NCBI GenBank assembly: GCA_016712625.1
Contig: JADJQQ010000020.1
Coordinates: 1 to 62,574, forward strand
DNA from: Candidatus Competibacteraceae bacterium
Lineage (GTDB): Bacteria; Pseudomonadota; Gammaproteobacteria; Competibacterales; Competibacteraceae
DNA length: 62,574 nt
Direction of reading: 5' to 3'
Both the position numbers and the translations under genes were made by a program. Each line of letters begins with the position of its first letter. Positions within the stretch are counted from its first letter, which is position 1. This document shows positions 9,842 to 16,614 of this stretch, one piece after another. The notes below the pieces were generated by a model. It was not told the origin of the DNA. It did not search any database and was given only the letters and a program-made list of their open reading frames with translations.

Positions 9842-10069
9842 ATGAATACTCCGAAGAACGAAAGGAATAGCGAGTTTTACCAAGACGCGTTCACCAGTTC
9901 CCAAAATTGGGGGAAGGGCGACTTTGAGCGCTTCGTTCTGGAAGTCGGCTTTACTTCCGACGATCCCGACGAATTCTTTGGTCAGCGCGCCTTCAGGGTT
10001 TGGGAGTTCATGAACGACGAACAGAAAAAGGATTTTTCCGATAATCTTGATGATTGGTTGGACGCCTAA
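9842..10069 (+). CDS. Acidic small hypothetical protein, 75 aa
   Basis: It starts MNTPKNERNSEFYQDAFTSS after a GGGGAAAG site; the open frame upstream is not protein-like. The product is acidic at its C-terminus (FSDNLDDWLDA), so a DNA-mimic or inhibitor role is conceivable, but no family is recognised. It is the first gene after the rightward promoter and is followed by a hairpin-containing intergenic repeat. Confidence 0.6.
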   Translation: MNTPKNERNSEFYQDAFTSSQNWGKGDFERFVLEVGFTSDDPDEFFGQRAFRVWEFMNDEQKKDFSDNLDDWLDA

Positions 10070-10073
10070 CCAC

Positions 10074-10294
10074 CAACCGCCGACCCTTGGGGCGGCTAGA
10101 AGGAGAGAGAGATGAGCAAGCAGACCCTGAAACAGATCCGAGAAGAGAGCACTCGGTGGGCGAAGGCGCAGGCCGCTATAGAAGCGAAGAACCCAGAACT
10201 GAAGAGACTCATGGATGAACTGCGGGAAGCTGAGGCAGTTTTCTTCGCCAGCCAATACTAGAAACAACCGCCGCCCCTTGGGGCGGCTAGAAGG
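10074..10294 (+). repeat. Duplicated 30-bp hairpin leader
   Basis: Two 30-bp copies at 10074-10103 and 10265-10294 differ at one base. Each contains CCGCC-N-CCCTTGGGGCGG, a GC hairpin, and ends in the AAGG of the next gene's ribosome site. Each precedes a small gene by 8-11 bp. They may stabilise mRNA ends or tune translation. Confidence 0.7.
10112..10261 (+). CDS. Small charged helical protein, 49 aa
   Basis: It begins MSKQTLKQIREESTRWAKAQ and ends EAVFFASQY, with an AGAAGGAGAG ribosome site just upstream. It is highly charged and probably a single long helix. There is no family assignment. It sits between two copies of the 30-bp hairpin leader and belongs to the small rightward operon starting at 9842. 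Confidence 0.6.
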   Translation: MSKQTLKQIREESTRWAKAQAAIEAKNPELKRLMDELREAEAVFFASQY

Positions 10295-10305
10295 GGAAAG
10301 CAATC

Positions 10306-10500
10306 ATGTTATACGAAGTGAAGTGCATAAAGAACAGATACATAAAGACCGTCCATGGCTATGTAAAAGCCGAAGACGGGATCGTTGCACATCGCTCTTT
10401 CCAAATGGCAAACAGCGTTGCTCACGCTATTAAGCTGGTCAAGGATTACTACATGCCGGCAAGCGTGAAGTACGATTATATTGAATGCCACGCTGTTTAG
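10306..10500 (+). CDS. Small hypothetical protein, 64 aa
   Basis: It starts MLYEVKCIKNRYIKTVHGYV after an AGAAGGGG site carried in the second hairpin repeat. The pattern of alternating hydrophobic and charged residues suggests a small alpha/beta fold. No known family is recognised. Its stop is followed at once by a CCCGCC-TTTC-GGCGGG hairpin. Confidence 0.6.
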   Translation: MLYEVKCIKNRYIKTVHGYVKAEDGIVAHRSFQMANSVAHAIKLVKDYYMPASVKYDYIECHAV

Positions 10501-10544
10501 GTTACAACGCCCGCCTTTCGGCGGGCTTTGCATTGGAGTTCGGA

Positions 10545-10727
10545 ATGGAACCAGCAAAACGCACTAGGCAGTGGGAACAGGAAAAGCGAGAATCCGGGTG
10601 GGAGCTAGTGCGCGCATGGCTCCCACCAGAAGCGATCAAGAAACTAGACGCCATTGTGGAGAAGATCAACGATTCTGAAGATCGTAGATGCGGGCGCGGA
10701 AAGGCGATTGAAGAGTTGTTGCGCTAA
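10545..10727 (+). CDS. Small protein, possibly DNA-binding, 60 aa
   Basis: It starts MEPAKRTRQWEQEKRESGWE after GGAG, and continues LVRAWLPPEAIKKLDAIVEK. The Arg-rich head followed by a strand-like segment and two helices would fit a ribbon-helix-helix regulator, but similarity is weak. Its 3' end overlaps the 3' end of the convergent gene at 10724 by 4 bp. Confidence 0.5.
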   Translation: MEPAKRTRQWEQEKRESGWELVRAWLPPEAIKKLDAIVEKINDSEDRRCGRGKAIEELLR

Positions 10728-10951
10728 AGCGGCTTCCACGCCACCGGCAGCACTGATGGCTGCCCGCTGCTATTCGATTCCCAGCAAAGCCCGTCATCCC
10801 ACGAATCCGGCCAATCTTGATCTTCCACCATCCCCCACGTCCAGTAACCATCGATGCACATCCACTGGATAATATTGTCGCTTCCGTGGCCTGGGATTTT
10901 TGCTTGAATTGGCGATCCGTCTTTTGGTGCGGTTTCCATTGATTGCCACAT
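10724..10951 (-). CDS. DUF551-like phage protein, 75 aa
   Basis: It begins MWQSMETAPKDGSPIQAKIP; the W-x-x-METAPKDG start is a hallmark of short phage proteins grouped with DUF551. It is Trp-rich (GYWTWGMVEDQDWPDSWDDG). The start lies 5 bp after the stop of the DUF1643 gene, with GGGAG in that stop region as ribosome site. Function is unknown. It is the last gene of the long leftward early operon. Confidence 0.6.
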   Translation of the reverse strand: MWQSMETAPKDGSPIQAKIPGHGSDNIIQWMCIDGYWTWGMVEDQDWPDSWDDGLCWESNSSGQPSVLPVAWKPL

Positions 10952-10955
10952 ATAT

Positions 10956-11426
10956 CTACTCCCATCGTTTCGGCTTCAAATCCGCTTTCAGATACAGAGG
11001 GTGGCACGGATGGCCGCCCTTTGTGAGTTTTAGGACGTGCATCCGGTGTAGGAACCGGCGCACCGCATTCCCGCGCCCCATGTGCTCCCCATGGACGCCC
11101 CACGCGGCGATCACGATTCCCGCGTGCGCCGCTAGTCGAATGAGCGTCTCATCGTTATCAGGACCGACCGGATCATCAAACCGCTTCATCACGTGCGGAT
11201 CGGTCGAACGAAAAGCAAAGATGTTCGTCATGCACAGCGCACCATAGCCCCAATCTTGCGCGTACCGGATACAGCGCCTTACGGTCGGATCGTCTTGTGT
11301 TTCGTCCGCCGTGGACGGATTCAAGCCGATGAACATGGCATAGTCGCCCGGTGCCCAGCGTCTCCACAGGGAATAGCGCCATGTGCGGCATGGGCTGAAG
11401 GTGGCAGTGCGTTCGATGATCTTCAT
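10956..11426 (-). CDS. DUF1643 family protein
   Basis: The 156-residue protein contains AMFIGLNPSTADETQDDPTV, the signature start of DUF1643, then RRCIRYAQDWGYGALCMTNI. DUF1643 proteins are common in phages and mobile elements; no biochemical role is established. The start ATGA overlaps the stop of the upstream gene by 4 bp, so it is co-translated with it. Confidence 0.75.
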   Translation of the reverse strand: MKIIERTATFSPCRTWRYSLWRRWAPGDYAMFIGLNPSTADETQDDPTVRRCIRYAQDWGYGALCMTNIFAFRSTDPHVMKRFDDPVGPDNDETLIRLAAHAGIVIAAWGVHGEHMGRGNAVRRFLHRMHVLKLTKGGHPCHPLYLKADLKPKRWE

Positions 11427-11893
11427 GCAGGCTCGACAAGCATGAGGTCGTCGTCGTAAATCCAGAACGGCTTTGAGAATTCATCGAGATATAGTCCAAC
11501 CGACATACCGTCCGCGCATCTGCTATCAACCACTTTGACTTTGTAATCTTCTCCAACCTCAAGATTACCGTTCGGCCACTCGGAAATCGTGCGACTACCA
11601 ACCAGCCTCACAGTATCTCCAACCTGGATAGTTTGCGGATCGATGGGCTTGAGGGTTTCTACGATGACGCCACGCTTCTGTAGTGCCATGGTCAATTTTG
11701 TAGTTTCCAATAACATTGACGGCCTCATGTATTCAGTCAGCACATCATTAATCGTAGGCGACTTAATATGCACAACACCATCGCGCTTCACCGGCTCATC
11801 CCGGCGATGCTCATTCCACGAAATCCCGCAATCAACGCGGCTGTTCATGAATAGAGCGGGAAGGATTCCAGATTTGTTGTAAAGGGATTTCAT
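11423..11893 (-). CDS. Hypothetical protein, 156 aa
   Basis: It begins MKSLYNKSGILPALFMNSRV after GGAGAAACACC. Two ligand- or SH3-like beta segments are suggested by VGDTVRLVGSRTISEW and VGEDYKVKVVDSR. It ends with a 4-bp overlap into the DUF1643 gene. No known family. Early-operon position suggests takeover or DNA metabolism, but nothing in the sequence fixes a role. Confidence 0.55.
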   Translation of the reverse strand: MKSLYNKSGILPALFMNSRVDCGISWNEHRRDEPVKRDGVVHIKSPTINDVLTEYMRPSMLLETTKLTMALQKRGVIVETLKPIDPQTIQVGDTVRLVGSRTISEWPNGNLEVGEDYKVKVVDSRCADGMSVGLYLDEFSKPFWIYDDDLMLVEPA

Positions 11894-11903
11894 GGTGTTT
11901 CTC

Positions 11904-12584
11904 CTACCTATCTGTAAACGCTTCCTGGTTGTCCAGGGTCATTACTACCGCTCTTAATCTTGTTTTTTCCTCTGATGAAAGTTTCGTGAACAGACGCGCT
12001 TGAATCGGCAATGTATGGTCTTCTCCGTCCGTGTCTTCCAACCACCATAGACGCTCCCCATCTTTCAGTCTCCCGCGTGCGTATTGACGGATATAGCGCA
12101 TCTTTTCATGCATTTCAGACATGCGGAAGTTATCGTATGAGATGCCCATTAGTTCAAATAATGATTTATCCGCGCCAATTTCCACCTCGAAGCGCGGGAC
12201 GTGGGAAGTGCGAACATGCATGACGCATTTTTCATATTCTCCCCAATTTACGTCAGGCTTTCCCCCCATCTTGCCAAACACGATATAAACGGTTTTAACT
12301 TCCTTGATTCGGTTGGTTTCCAAAACGCTATTTGCGACGCTGCGCCATGTGTCGTTTGTTGTGAACTTAACTTCGATTCCAAATTCTCCAATAGCAATGT
12401 CTGGAAATGCTTGAGGATTCGGGTCGAAATCTATCTTAATAGACGGGTCAGCAATTGTGTTTTTGACGACCTCGCGCACGCGGTCTTCAAATTGTTGCGC
12501 GGCAGAAAAAGGAGCCTTCCTAGCTTCATCCCGCAATGTCGCAACTACCGAGTCAAGTAGTCGCTCGAAGTCTTCTTTTGTCAT
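11904..12584 (-). CDS. Putative type II restriction endonuclease
   Basis: 226 residues. The stretch PDIAIGEFGIEVKFT fits the PD-(D/E)-x-K nuclease motif (PD, then EVK after ten residues). It lies immediately downstream of a 5-methylcytosine methyltransferase on the same strand, the standard type II restriction-modification order. The N-terminal part is helical and charged. The frame is intact. The recognition site cannot be read from sequence. It could instead be a homing or nicking enzyme shielded by the methyltransferase. Confidence 0.65.
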   Translation of the reverse strand: MTKEDFERLLDSVVATLRDEARKAPFSAAQQFEDRVREVVKNTIADPSIKIDFDPNPQAFPDIAIGEFGIEVKFTTNDTWRSVANSVLETNRIKEVKTVYIVFGKMGGKPDVNWGEYEKCVMHVRTSHVPRFEVEIGADKSLFELMGISYDNFRMSEMHEKMRYIRQYARGRLKDGERLWWLEDTDGEDHTLPIQARLFTKLSSEEKTRLRAVVMTLDNQEAFTDR

Positions 12585-12648
12585 GCCAACCCCATACTGA
12601 GCCTATGTCACTAAAATCGGACAGACTACAGCTATCTGGCTGACGTGT

Positions 12649-13881
12649 CTATCTCCATTCGACGGGAGACTTGAGAACTTTTGCAACGGACTTAGCGATA
12701 TGCCAAGCAAGGACTGGCGGGACTGCATTTCCAATTTGCCGCTCTGTCTCCCTTAGCTTCGCATCGAAAATGAAATTGTCAGGAAAGGATTGGATGCGCG
12801 CGGCTTCGCGCATTGATATGCGGCGCGGCAAATTATAGTGCCATTGTATGTTTCCGTGGCACTCTGCCCGGATGGTGTAGCCGGGCCGGTCGGCTAGAAG
12901 CCTACGGTCTCCCTGCTCCGGGCTTCTGCTAGCGCGACTCCAAATATGGTTGATGCTCTCGGCTTCCACCATCGAAACTAGGTCATGCAACGCTTCTCTT
13001 GCAGTAATATATTTTTGGGCATCGTGGGTTTGCGTAGGCGGTTTGAATGGCTTTATGTCTGGAAGCGTCCCAACAATAATAACGCGCTCCCTTGTCTGTG
13101 GGACGCCGTAGTCTGCGGCATGGTAAAGTTCATAGCTTACTTCATAGCCCAGCGCCTTGAAGTCCGCCAAAACCTTCTGAAGCGCTGCCGCGTGTGGCCG
13201 CATCAACAAGCCTTTCACATTTTCCGCGACAAATATCTTTGGTTTTACGAGCGCTACGGTCTCGACCATGGCCCGGTATAGCCCGCTTCGCTTGCCTGAA
13301 ATCCCGGCTCCTTTACCATTCACAGAAATGTCTTGGCACGGAAAGCCGCCAATAACTACATCCGCTTGCGTAGGCAGGTCGTCTAACATTGTCCAAATAT
13401 CGCCTTCCCTCACATGCTGTCCAATATTTTTGCGGTAGGTTCGGCAAGCGGCTCCGTTAATCTCATTTGCCCAAATAATCTCGAATGGGTGACTGGCGTA
13501 GCGTTTGCCAAGGAATGTAAATCCGCCTTTGAATCCTAAATCCATCCCTCCGCAGCCAGCGAACAAAGAAACTACAGTAAATGGGGAGCGGCGCACTTTC
13601 GGGAGCTGCTTTACCGAAACTAAATGTTTAGCGGTTTCTAGTGAAATTTCTCCATACGCGAGTTCTTGCACGGGGCTGTTCAAAGCACAGTAACTTGCAT
13701 CGCTCATGTTCTGGCTCATCGTGCATTCAAGCGTATGATCGCTTGCATGAGGGCAACGCTTGTTGCCGCAAATCGCGCATAAGATCATGCGCGTGGCCGT
13801 AATTGGTAAGCCGTTATCGGTTTTCTGGCCGCAAAGGCATTTATGGCAATTCCAGCAGTTTACGCTAACAGCTTCAATCAT
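12649..13881 (-). CDS. DNA (cytosine-5) methyltransferase
   Basis: From ATG 13881 the protein is 410 residues. Motif I is VVSLFAGCGGMDLGF, motif IV with the catalytic Cys is GGFPCQDIS, motif VI is ENVKG, motif VIII is QTRERVIIVG and motif X is QIGNAVPP. A Cys-rich N-terminal extension (CWNCHKCLCGQK, CAICGNKRCPH) probably binds zinc. The start overlaps the upstream stop by 8 bp, and an open extension back to 13986 is not protein-like. It probably protects DNA from the adjacent nuclease at 11904 and shields the phage from host restriction. Confidence 0.9.
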   Translation of the reverse strand: MIEAVSVNCWNCHKCLCGQKTDNGLPITATRMILCAICGNKRCPHASDHTLECTMSQNMSDASYCALNSPVQELAYGEISLETAKHLVSVKQLPKVRRSPFTVVSLFAGCGGMDLGFKGGFTFLGKRYASHPFEIIWANEINGAACRTYRKNIGQHVREGDIWTMLDDLPTQADVVIGGFPCQDISVNGKGAGISGKRSGLYRAMVETVALVKPKIFVAENVKGLLMRPHAAALQKVLADFKALGYEVSYELYHAADYGVPQTRERVIIVGTLPDIKPFKPPTQTHDAQKYITAREALHDLVSMVEAESINHIWSRASRSPEQGDRRLLADRPGYTIRAECHGNIQWHYNLPRRISMREAARIQSFPDNFIFDAKLRETERQIGNAVPPVLAWHIAKSVAKVLKSPVEWR

Positions 13882-14092
13882 TTGGATTCTTCGCTCGATA
13901 CTTCGTAGCTTGGCGCTCATAAATCCACTTCGGCGCGTTCCCATTCCAGCTTGCGAAGACGCGCCGTTTCTCTTGATCGACTTCAATGACTTTCACCGTC
14001 CAATAGTCCCACTTACAACGATTGAACGGTGTAGTTGATTTACGAACTTCATAAAGAATCATTCCGGGCTTGATCTTCTCGAACTTGATCAC
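13874..14092 (-). CDS. Small hypothetical protein, 72 aa
   Basis: It starts at a GTG (VIKFEKIKPGMILYEVRKST) with GAGGGCG upstream. WTVKVIEVDQEKRRVFASWN suggests a small beta-barrel; similar short proteins occur in phage early regions. Its stop overlaps the methyltransferase start, so the two are translationally coupled. Confidence 0.6.
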   Translation of the reverse strand: MIKFEKIKPGMILYEVRKSTTPFNRCKWDYWTVKVIEVDQEKRRVFASWNGNAPKWIYERQATKYRAKNPND

Positions 14093-14151
14093 GATTCGCC
14101 CTCGCTATCATCCACGCGACGCTTCACCATTTCATCATCAACTTTAACCAT
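14089..14151 (-). CDS. Possible 20-aa ORF between coupled genes
   Basis: MVKVDDEMVKRRVDDSEGES is open from ATG 14151 and its TGA overlaps the GTG start of the next gene. It overlaps the stop of the preceding gene. Such overlap on both sides would fit a coupling mini-ORF, but its size gives no independent support. Confidence 0.3.
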   Translation of the reverse strand: MVKVDDEMVKRRVDDSEGES

Positions 14152-14347
14152 TCGCATTGCTGCATTCCTCGTATTGGCAACGACTGACTAGCTTACCAAT
14201 ATGCCATAACTCGATATATTCTTTTGACTTTAGTGCCTCCGCCTCCTTTTCAAACACTACATAGGCTGTCACTTTGCACATCGTCTTAATAGACACAAAG
14301 CACTTTGTCCCTTTCTTTATGATGACACTCCACATGTCAGCCGCCAT
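14144..14347 (-). CDS. Small hypothetical protein, 67 aa
   Basis: From ATG 14347 it reads MAADMWSVIIKKGTKCFVSI, then VTAYVVFEKEAEALKSKEYI. The start overlaps the stop of the upstream Cys-rich gene. Beta-alpha pattern, no known family. It belongs to the leftward operon downstream of the guide array. Confidence 0.55.
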   Translation of the reverse strand: MAADMWSVIIKKGTKCFVSIKTMCKVTAYVVFEKEAEALKSKEYIELWHIGKLVSRCQYEECSNANG

Positions 14348-14741
14348 TCCTGACGAATTCAAGGGTCCGCTTTAGCAAGTCGATCATGGGAGATGGGTCG
14401 TTTTTTGATGCAGAGTAAACATTGCTGTTTAGATGATATGGGCTGTAGCAGGGCGATCCCTGCATCCGAACGATAGGGCATTGCGTTCCTGTGCTGCTTT
14501 CGCATGATCCGGTTTCGTATCCATACTTATGACATAGCGCGCATGTATCGTAATCGAAAATCAGTCCATCTCCGCTATTCCCTACGCAATGCTCGGAATA
14601 CGTCATGCCTTCTGGCAAGTTTTCCTCCTTCGCGCCTTCCCACTTATTCTCACAGTGCAGCAAGCACTCTTCGTCAGTCGCTTCAGATAGAGCGCTTGCG
14701 GGAATCGGGTAATGCTTGGACAGCCATTGTTCGGGTGTCAT
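14337..14741 (-). CDS. Cys/His-rich hypothetical protein, 134 aa
   Basis: The ATG at 14741 (MTPEQWLSKHYPIPASALSE) follows AGAGGAA, which fixes the start; the open frame further upstream runs into the guide array and is not protein-like. Clustered Cys and His residues (HCENKWEG, HCVGNSG, CALCHKYGYETGSC, CPIVRMQGSPC) suggest zinc binding. It is the first gene after the tandem guide array on the same strand, so it probably shares its transcript. Function unknown. Confidence 0.6.
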   Translation of the reverse strand: MTPEQWLSKHYPIPASALSEATDEECLLHCENKWEGAKEENLPEGMTYSEHCVGNSGDGLIFDYDTCALCHKYGYETGSCESSTGTQCPIVRMQGSPCYSPYHLNSNVYSASKNDPSPMIDLLKRTLEFVRNGG

Positions 14742-14786
14742 GCTGGATTCCTCTTCGGTTAATTGCCGCCCATTATCGGGCGGCAG

Positions 14787-15652
14787 TGAATCGCTACTTG
14801 CCCTTGGTTGACTTGTCACCATTGACTCGCTAACCATAACTGGGTGTCTTGGACCATGTGGCTCTCTCTCACTGTATGGGTGTCTCGCTCGTTATGGCTC
14901 GCTCTTGGACTGTGGTTTTCTCGCGCGTTGTGGCCCGCTTCCGCCTGATGGGTGTCTCCTTTTTTGTGGCTCGCTCATGACCTTTGGGCGCCTTGCCGAC
15001 GTTGGCTCGCTGGTCGATTGTGGTTGTCTTTAACACTTTGGCTCGCTTCGCTGTTATGGTTGTCTTTGGCACGGCGGCTCGCTTTACTATCTTGGGTGTC
15101 TTCATGTTCTTGGCTCGCTTTGTCGTTTTGGTTGTCTGGGGCACACTGGCTCGCTCAATGTGTGTGGTTGTCTCAAGGTATTTGGCTCGCTTGCTTTCTT
15201 TGGGTGTCTTGCCCTGTATGGCTCGCTATCACCGTATGGTTGTCTTAGCTGGAATGGCTCGCTCGCTACCAATGGTTGTCTGGTTGCACCTGGCTCGCTT
15301 CTATCGGCTGGTTGTCTCGCTGATTATGGCACGCTCCTGACATCTGGCTGTCTCGTGTTTCATGGCTCGCTCTACTTCCCTGGGTGTCTTTCGATTTATG
15401 GCACGCTTGTGCTCATTGGTTTCCTTAACACTCTTGGCTCGCTCGAATTCCTTGGTTGTCTAAGGCACGCTGACTCGCTAGCTTTCTTTGGGTGTCTTGC
15501 TCCGCATAGCTCGCTTTGGTCCAGCGGGTGTCTTTTCCTGTATGGCTCGCTCTTTCCATTTGGGTGTCTCGGATACGTTGGCCCGCTCAGCCTCCATGGA
15601 TGTCTTTCGCGTGCTGCTGCTTTTCGGCTTTGGGTTTCTCTTACTGGCTCGC
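14787..15652. repeat. TIGR-type tandem interspaced guide array (36-bp units)
   Basis: From 14823 to 15605 the plus strand is a strict 9-9-9-9 bp pattern: block A (TGGCTCGCT), a 9-bp variable spacer, block B (TGGTTGTCT or TGGGTGTCT), and a second 9-bp variable spacer. I count 22 A blocks, 22 B blocks and 43 spacers without a single phase slip. Thirteen A blocks are identical; B splits into eight of each main version. The spacers all appear distinct, for example AACCATAAC, GGTCGATTG, GGGGCACAC. Degenerate blocks extend to 14787 on the left and about 15652 on the right. The 36-nt period with two 9-nt spacers matches the organisation described for TIGR arrays, whose tigRNAs use two spacers to read both strands of a target. 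The adjacent TasA-like gene on the minus strand suggests leftward transcription, which is inference. Confidence 0.9.
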
Positions 15653-15720
15653 TCTTGGGTTTGTGGTGGACCCCCCCACATTGGCCCGATCTTCCAGTTC
15701 TGGGGGCTGCCGGAGGCTGG

Positions 15721-16596
15721 CTAATCCGCGTCCCTGTGGAAAATCCCAAGTTTACCTTCGTAGTACGGTGGCGTCACCGGCAACCCTTCAATGCCGCGCC
15801 ATGCCTTGTACAAATCGATCAGAAACATCTTGATCATGTACCGCTTGGCCATGTTGTCACGATGCCCCTTGCTCTTCTCCTGGTGAGCTGGATTGCTTTC
15901 AAGTCGATGCTTGTAGCCGCGATAGATCGGCGCATAGATCGGATTGGACAGCTTGATGAACGACGGCGCTAAAACCCCGATGAGCTTGGTTTTCAGAAAC
16001 GGGTTGAAGGTAATCGAGTTACGCTCCGCTTCTTCGCCGTCCCGATTGACGTAGCTTACTTTCACAAGATGTTCAGCCTTGCGACTTCGGCCTTGACCAT
16101 TATCGGCAACATCCAATCCAGCGTATTTCCACAGCGATGACGAATACCGCGCCTTGGAAATATCGATTTCCGAGATAATCACGCCGGCCATTGCGGGGCC
16201 AATGCCTCGAACTTCGGATAGATATTCCCGATAGACCGCGTAATCATCCAGCACGTTACCCAACCGCGTAAAATGCCGGGTTTCGTCCGATTCGAGATCG
16301 ACGTACTGACCGATCAGACAGAGTTCGGTATAGTTTGAAATGACCTCATCGCCCTTGAACGACTTCTGGCGTGGGTAGGTCTTCACGCCGTCCGTGATTT
16401 TCCGGTAGTGTGCCCGCAAGTCATTGAGGATTTTCTTTCCTTCCGCGTCAAGCGCTTCGTCTTCAGATTCTCCGGGAGCCTGACCCAACTTCGCTTTGAA
16501 GTTACCGACGATCCGATTTCCCATCTGAATGCGGAGCTTTTGCAGGTCGTAAGCGCCGCGTACCATGACGCGCAGGTCGTGTTGGTTTGCTTGCAT
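15721..16596 (-). CDS. tasA: TasA-like Nop-domain protein (TIGR-associated)
   Basis: 291 residues starting MQANQHDLRVMVRGAYDLQK after AGAGGAT. The N-terminal 125 residues are mostly helical. The C-terminal half carries the domain shared by IS110-type transposases and Nop/Tas proteins: VRGIGPAMAGVIISEIDISK at about 129-148, SLWKYAGLDV at about 154-163, and a helical end with KGHRDNMAKRYMIKMFLIDL at about 243-262. The DEDD catalytic domain of IS110 is absent, and no HNH or RuvC motif is visible, so among Tas proteins it fits the nuclease-less TasA type. Its stop is about 115 bp from the array's first regular block. Inferred role: bind tigRNAs and a dual-strand DNA target. Effect on the target without a nuclease is unknown. 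Confidence 0.85.
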   Translation of the reverse strand: MQANQHDLRVMVRGAYDLQKLRIQMGNRIVGNFKAKLGQAPGESEDEALDAEGKKILNDLRAHYRKITDGVKTYPRQKSFKGDEVISNYTELCLIGQYVDLESDETRHFTRLGNVLDDYAVYREYLSEVRGIGPAMAGVIISEIDISKARYSSSLWKYAGLDVADNGQGRSRKAEHLVKVSYVNRDGEEAERNSITFNPFLKTKLIGVLAPSFIKLSNPIYAPIYRGYKHRLESNPAHQEKSKGHRDNMAKRYMIKMFLIDLYKAWRGIEGLPVTPPYYEGKLGIFHRDAD

Positions 16597-16614
16597 GTCT
16601 TATCCTCTTTGTTG

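Noticed and set aside
14823..15605. CRISPR array
   Set aside because: Repeats and spacers are both 9 bp, two different repeat types alternate, and no cas genes are nearby; CRISPR repeats and spacers are about 23-40 bp.
15160..15972. Plus-strand ORF encoding a G-S-L/G-C-L hexapeptide-repeat protein
   Set aside because: The period is a multiple of three, so repeats appear in every frame; this frame is stopped at about 15030 inside the array and runs on antisense to the TasA-like gene. Other frames (K-R-A/K-T-T, W-L-A/W-L-S) are also stopped within the array.
15721..16596. IS110-family transposase
   Set aside because: The C-terminal domain matches, but the N-terminal DEDD catalytic domain is missing and no insertion-sequence ends are seen.
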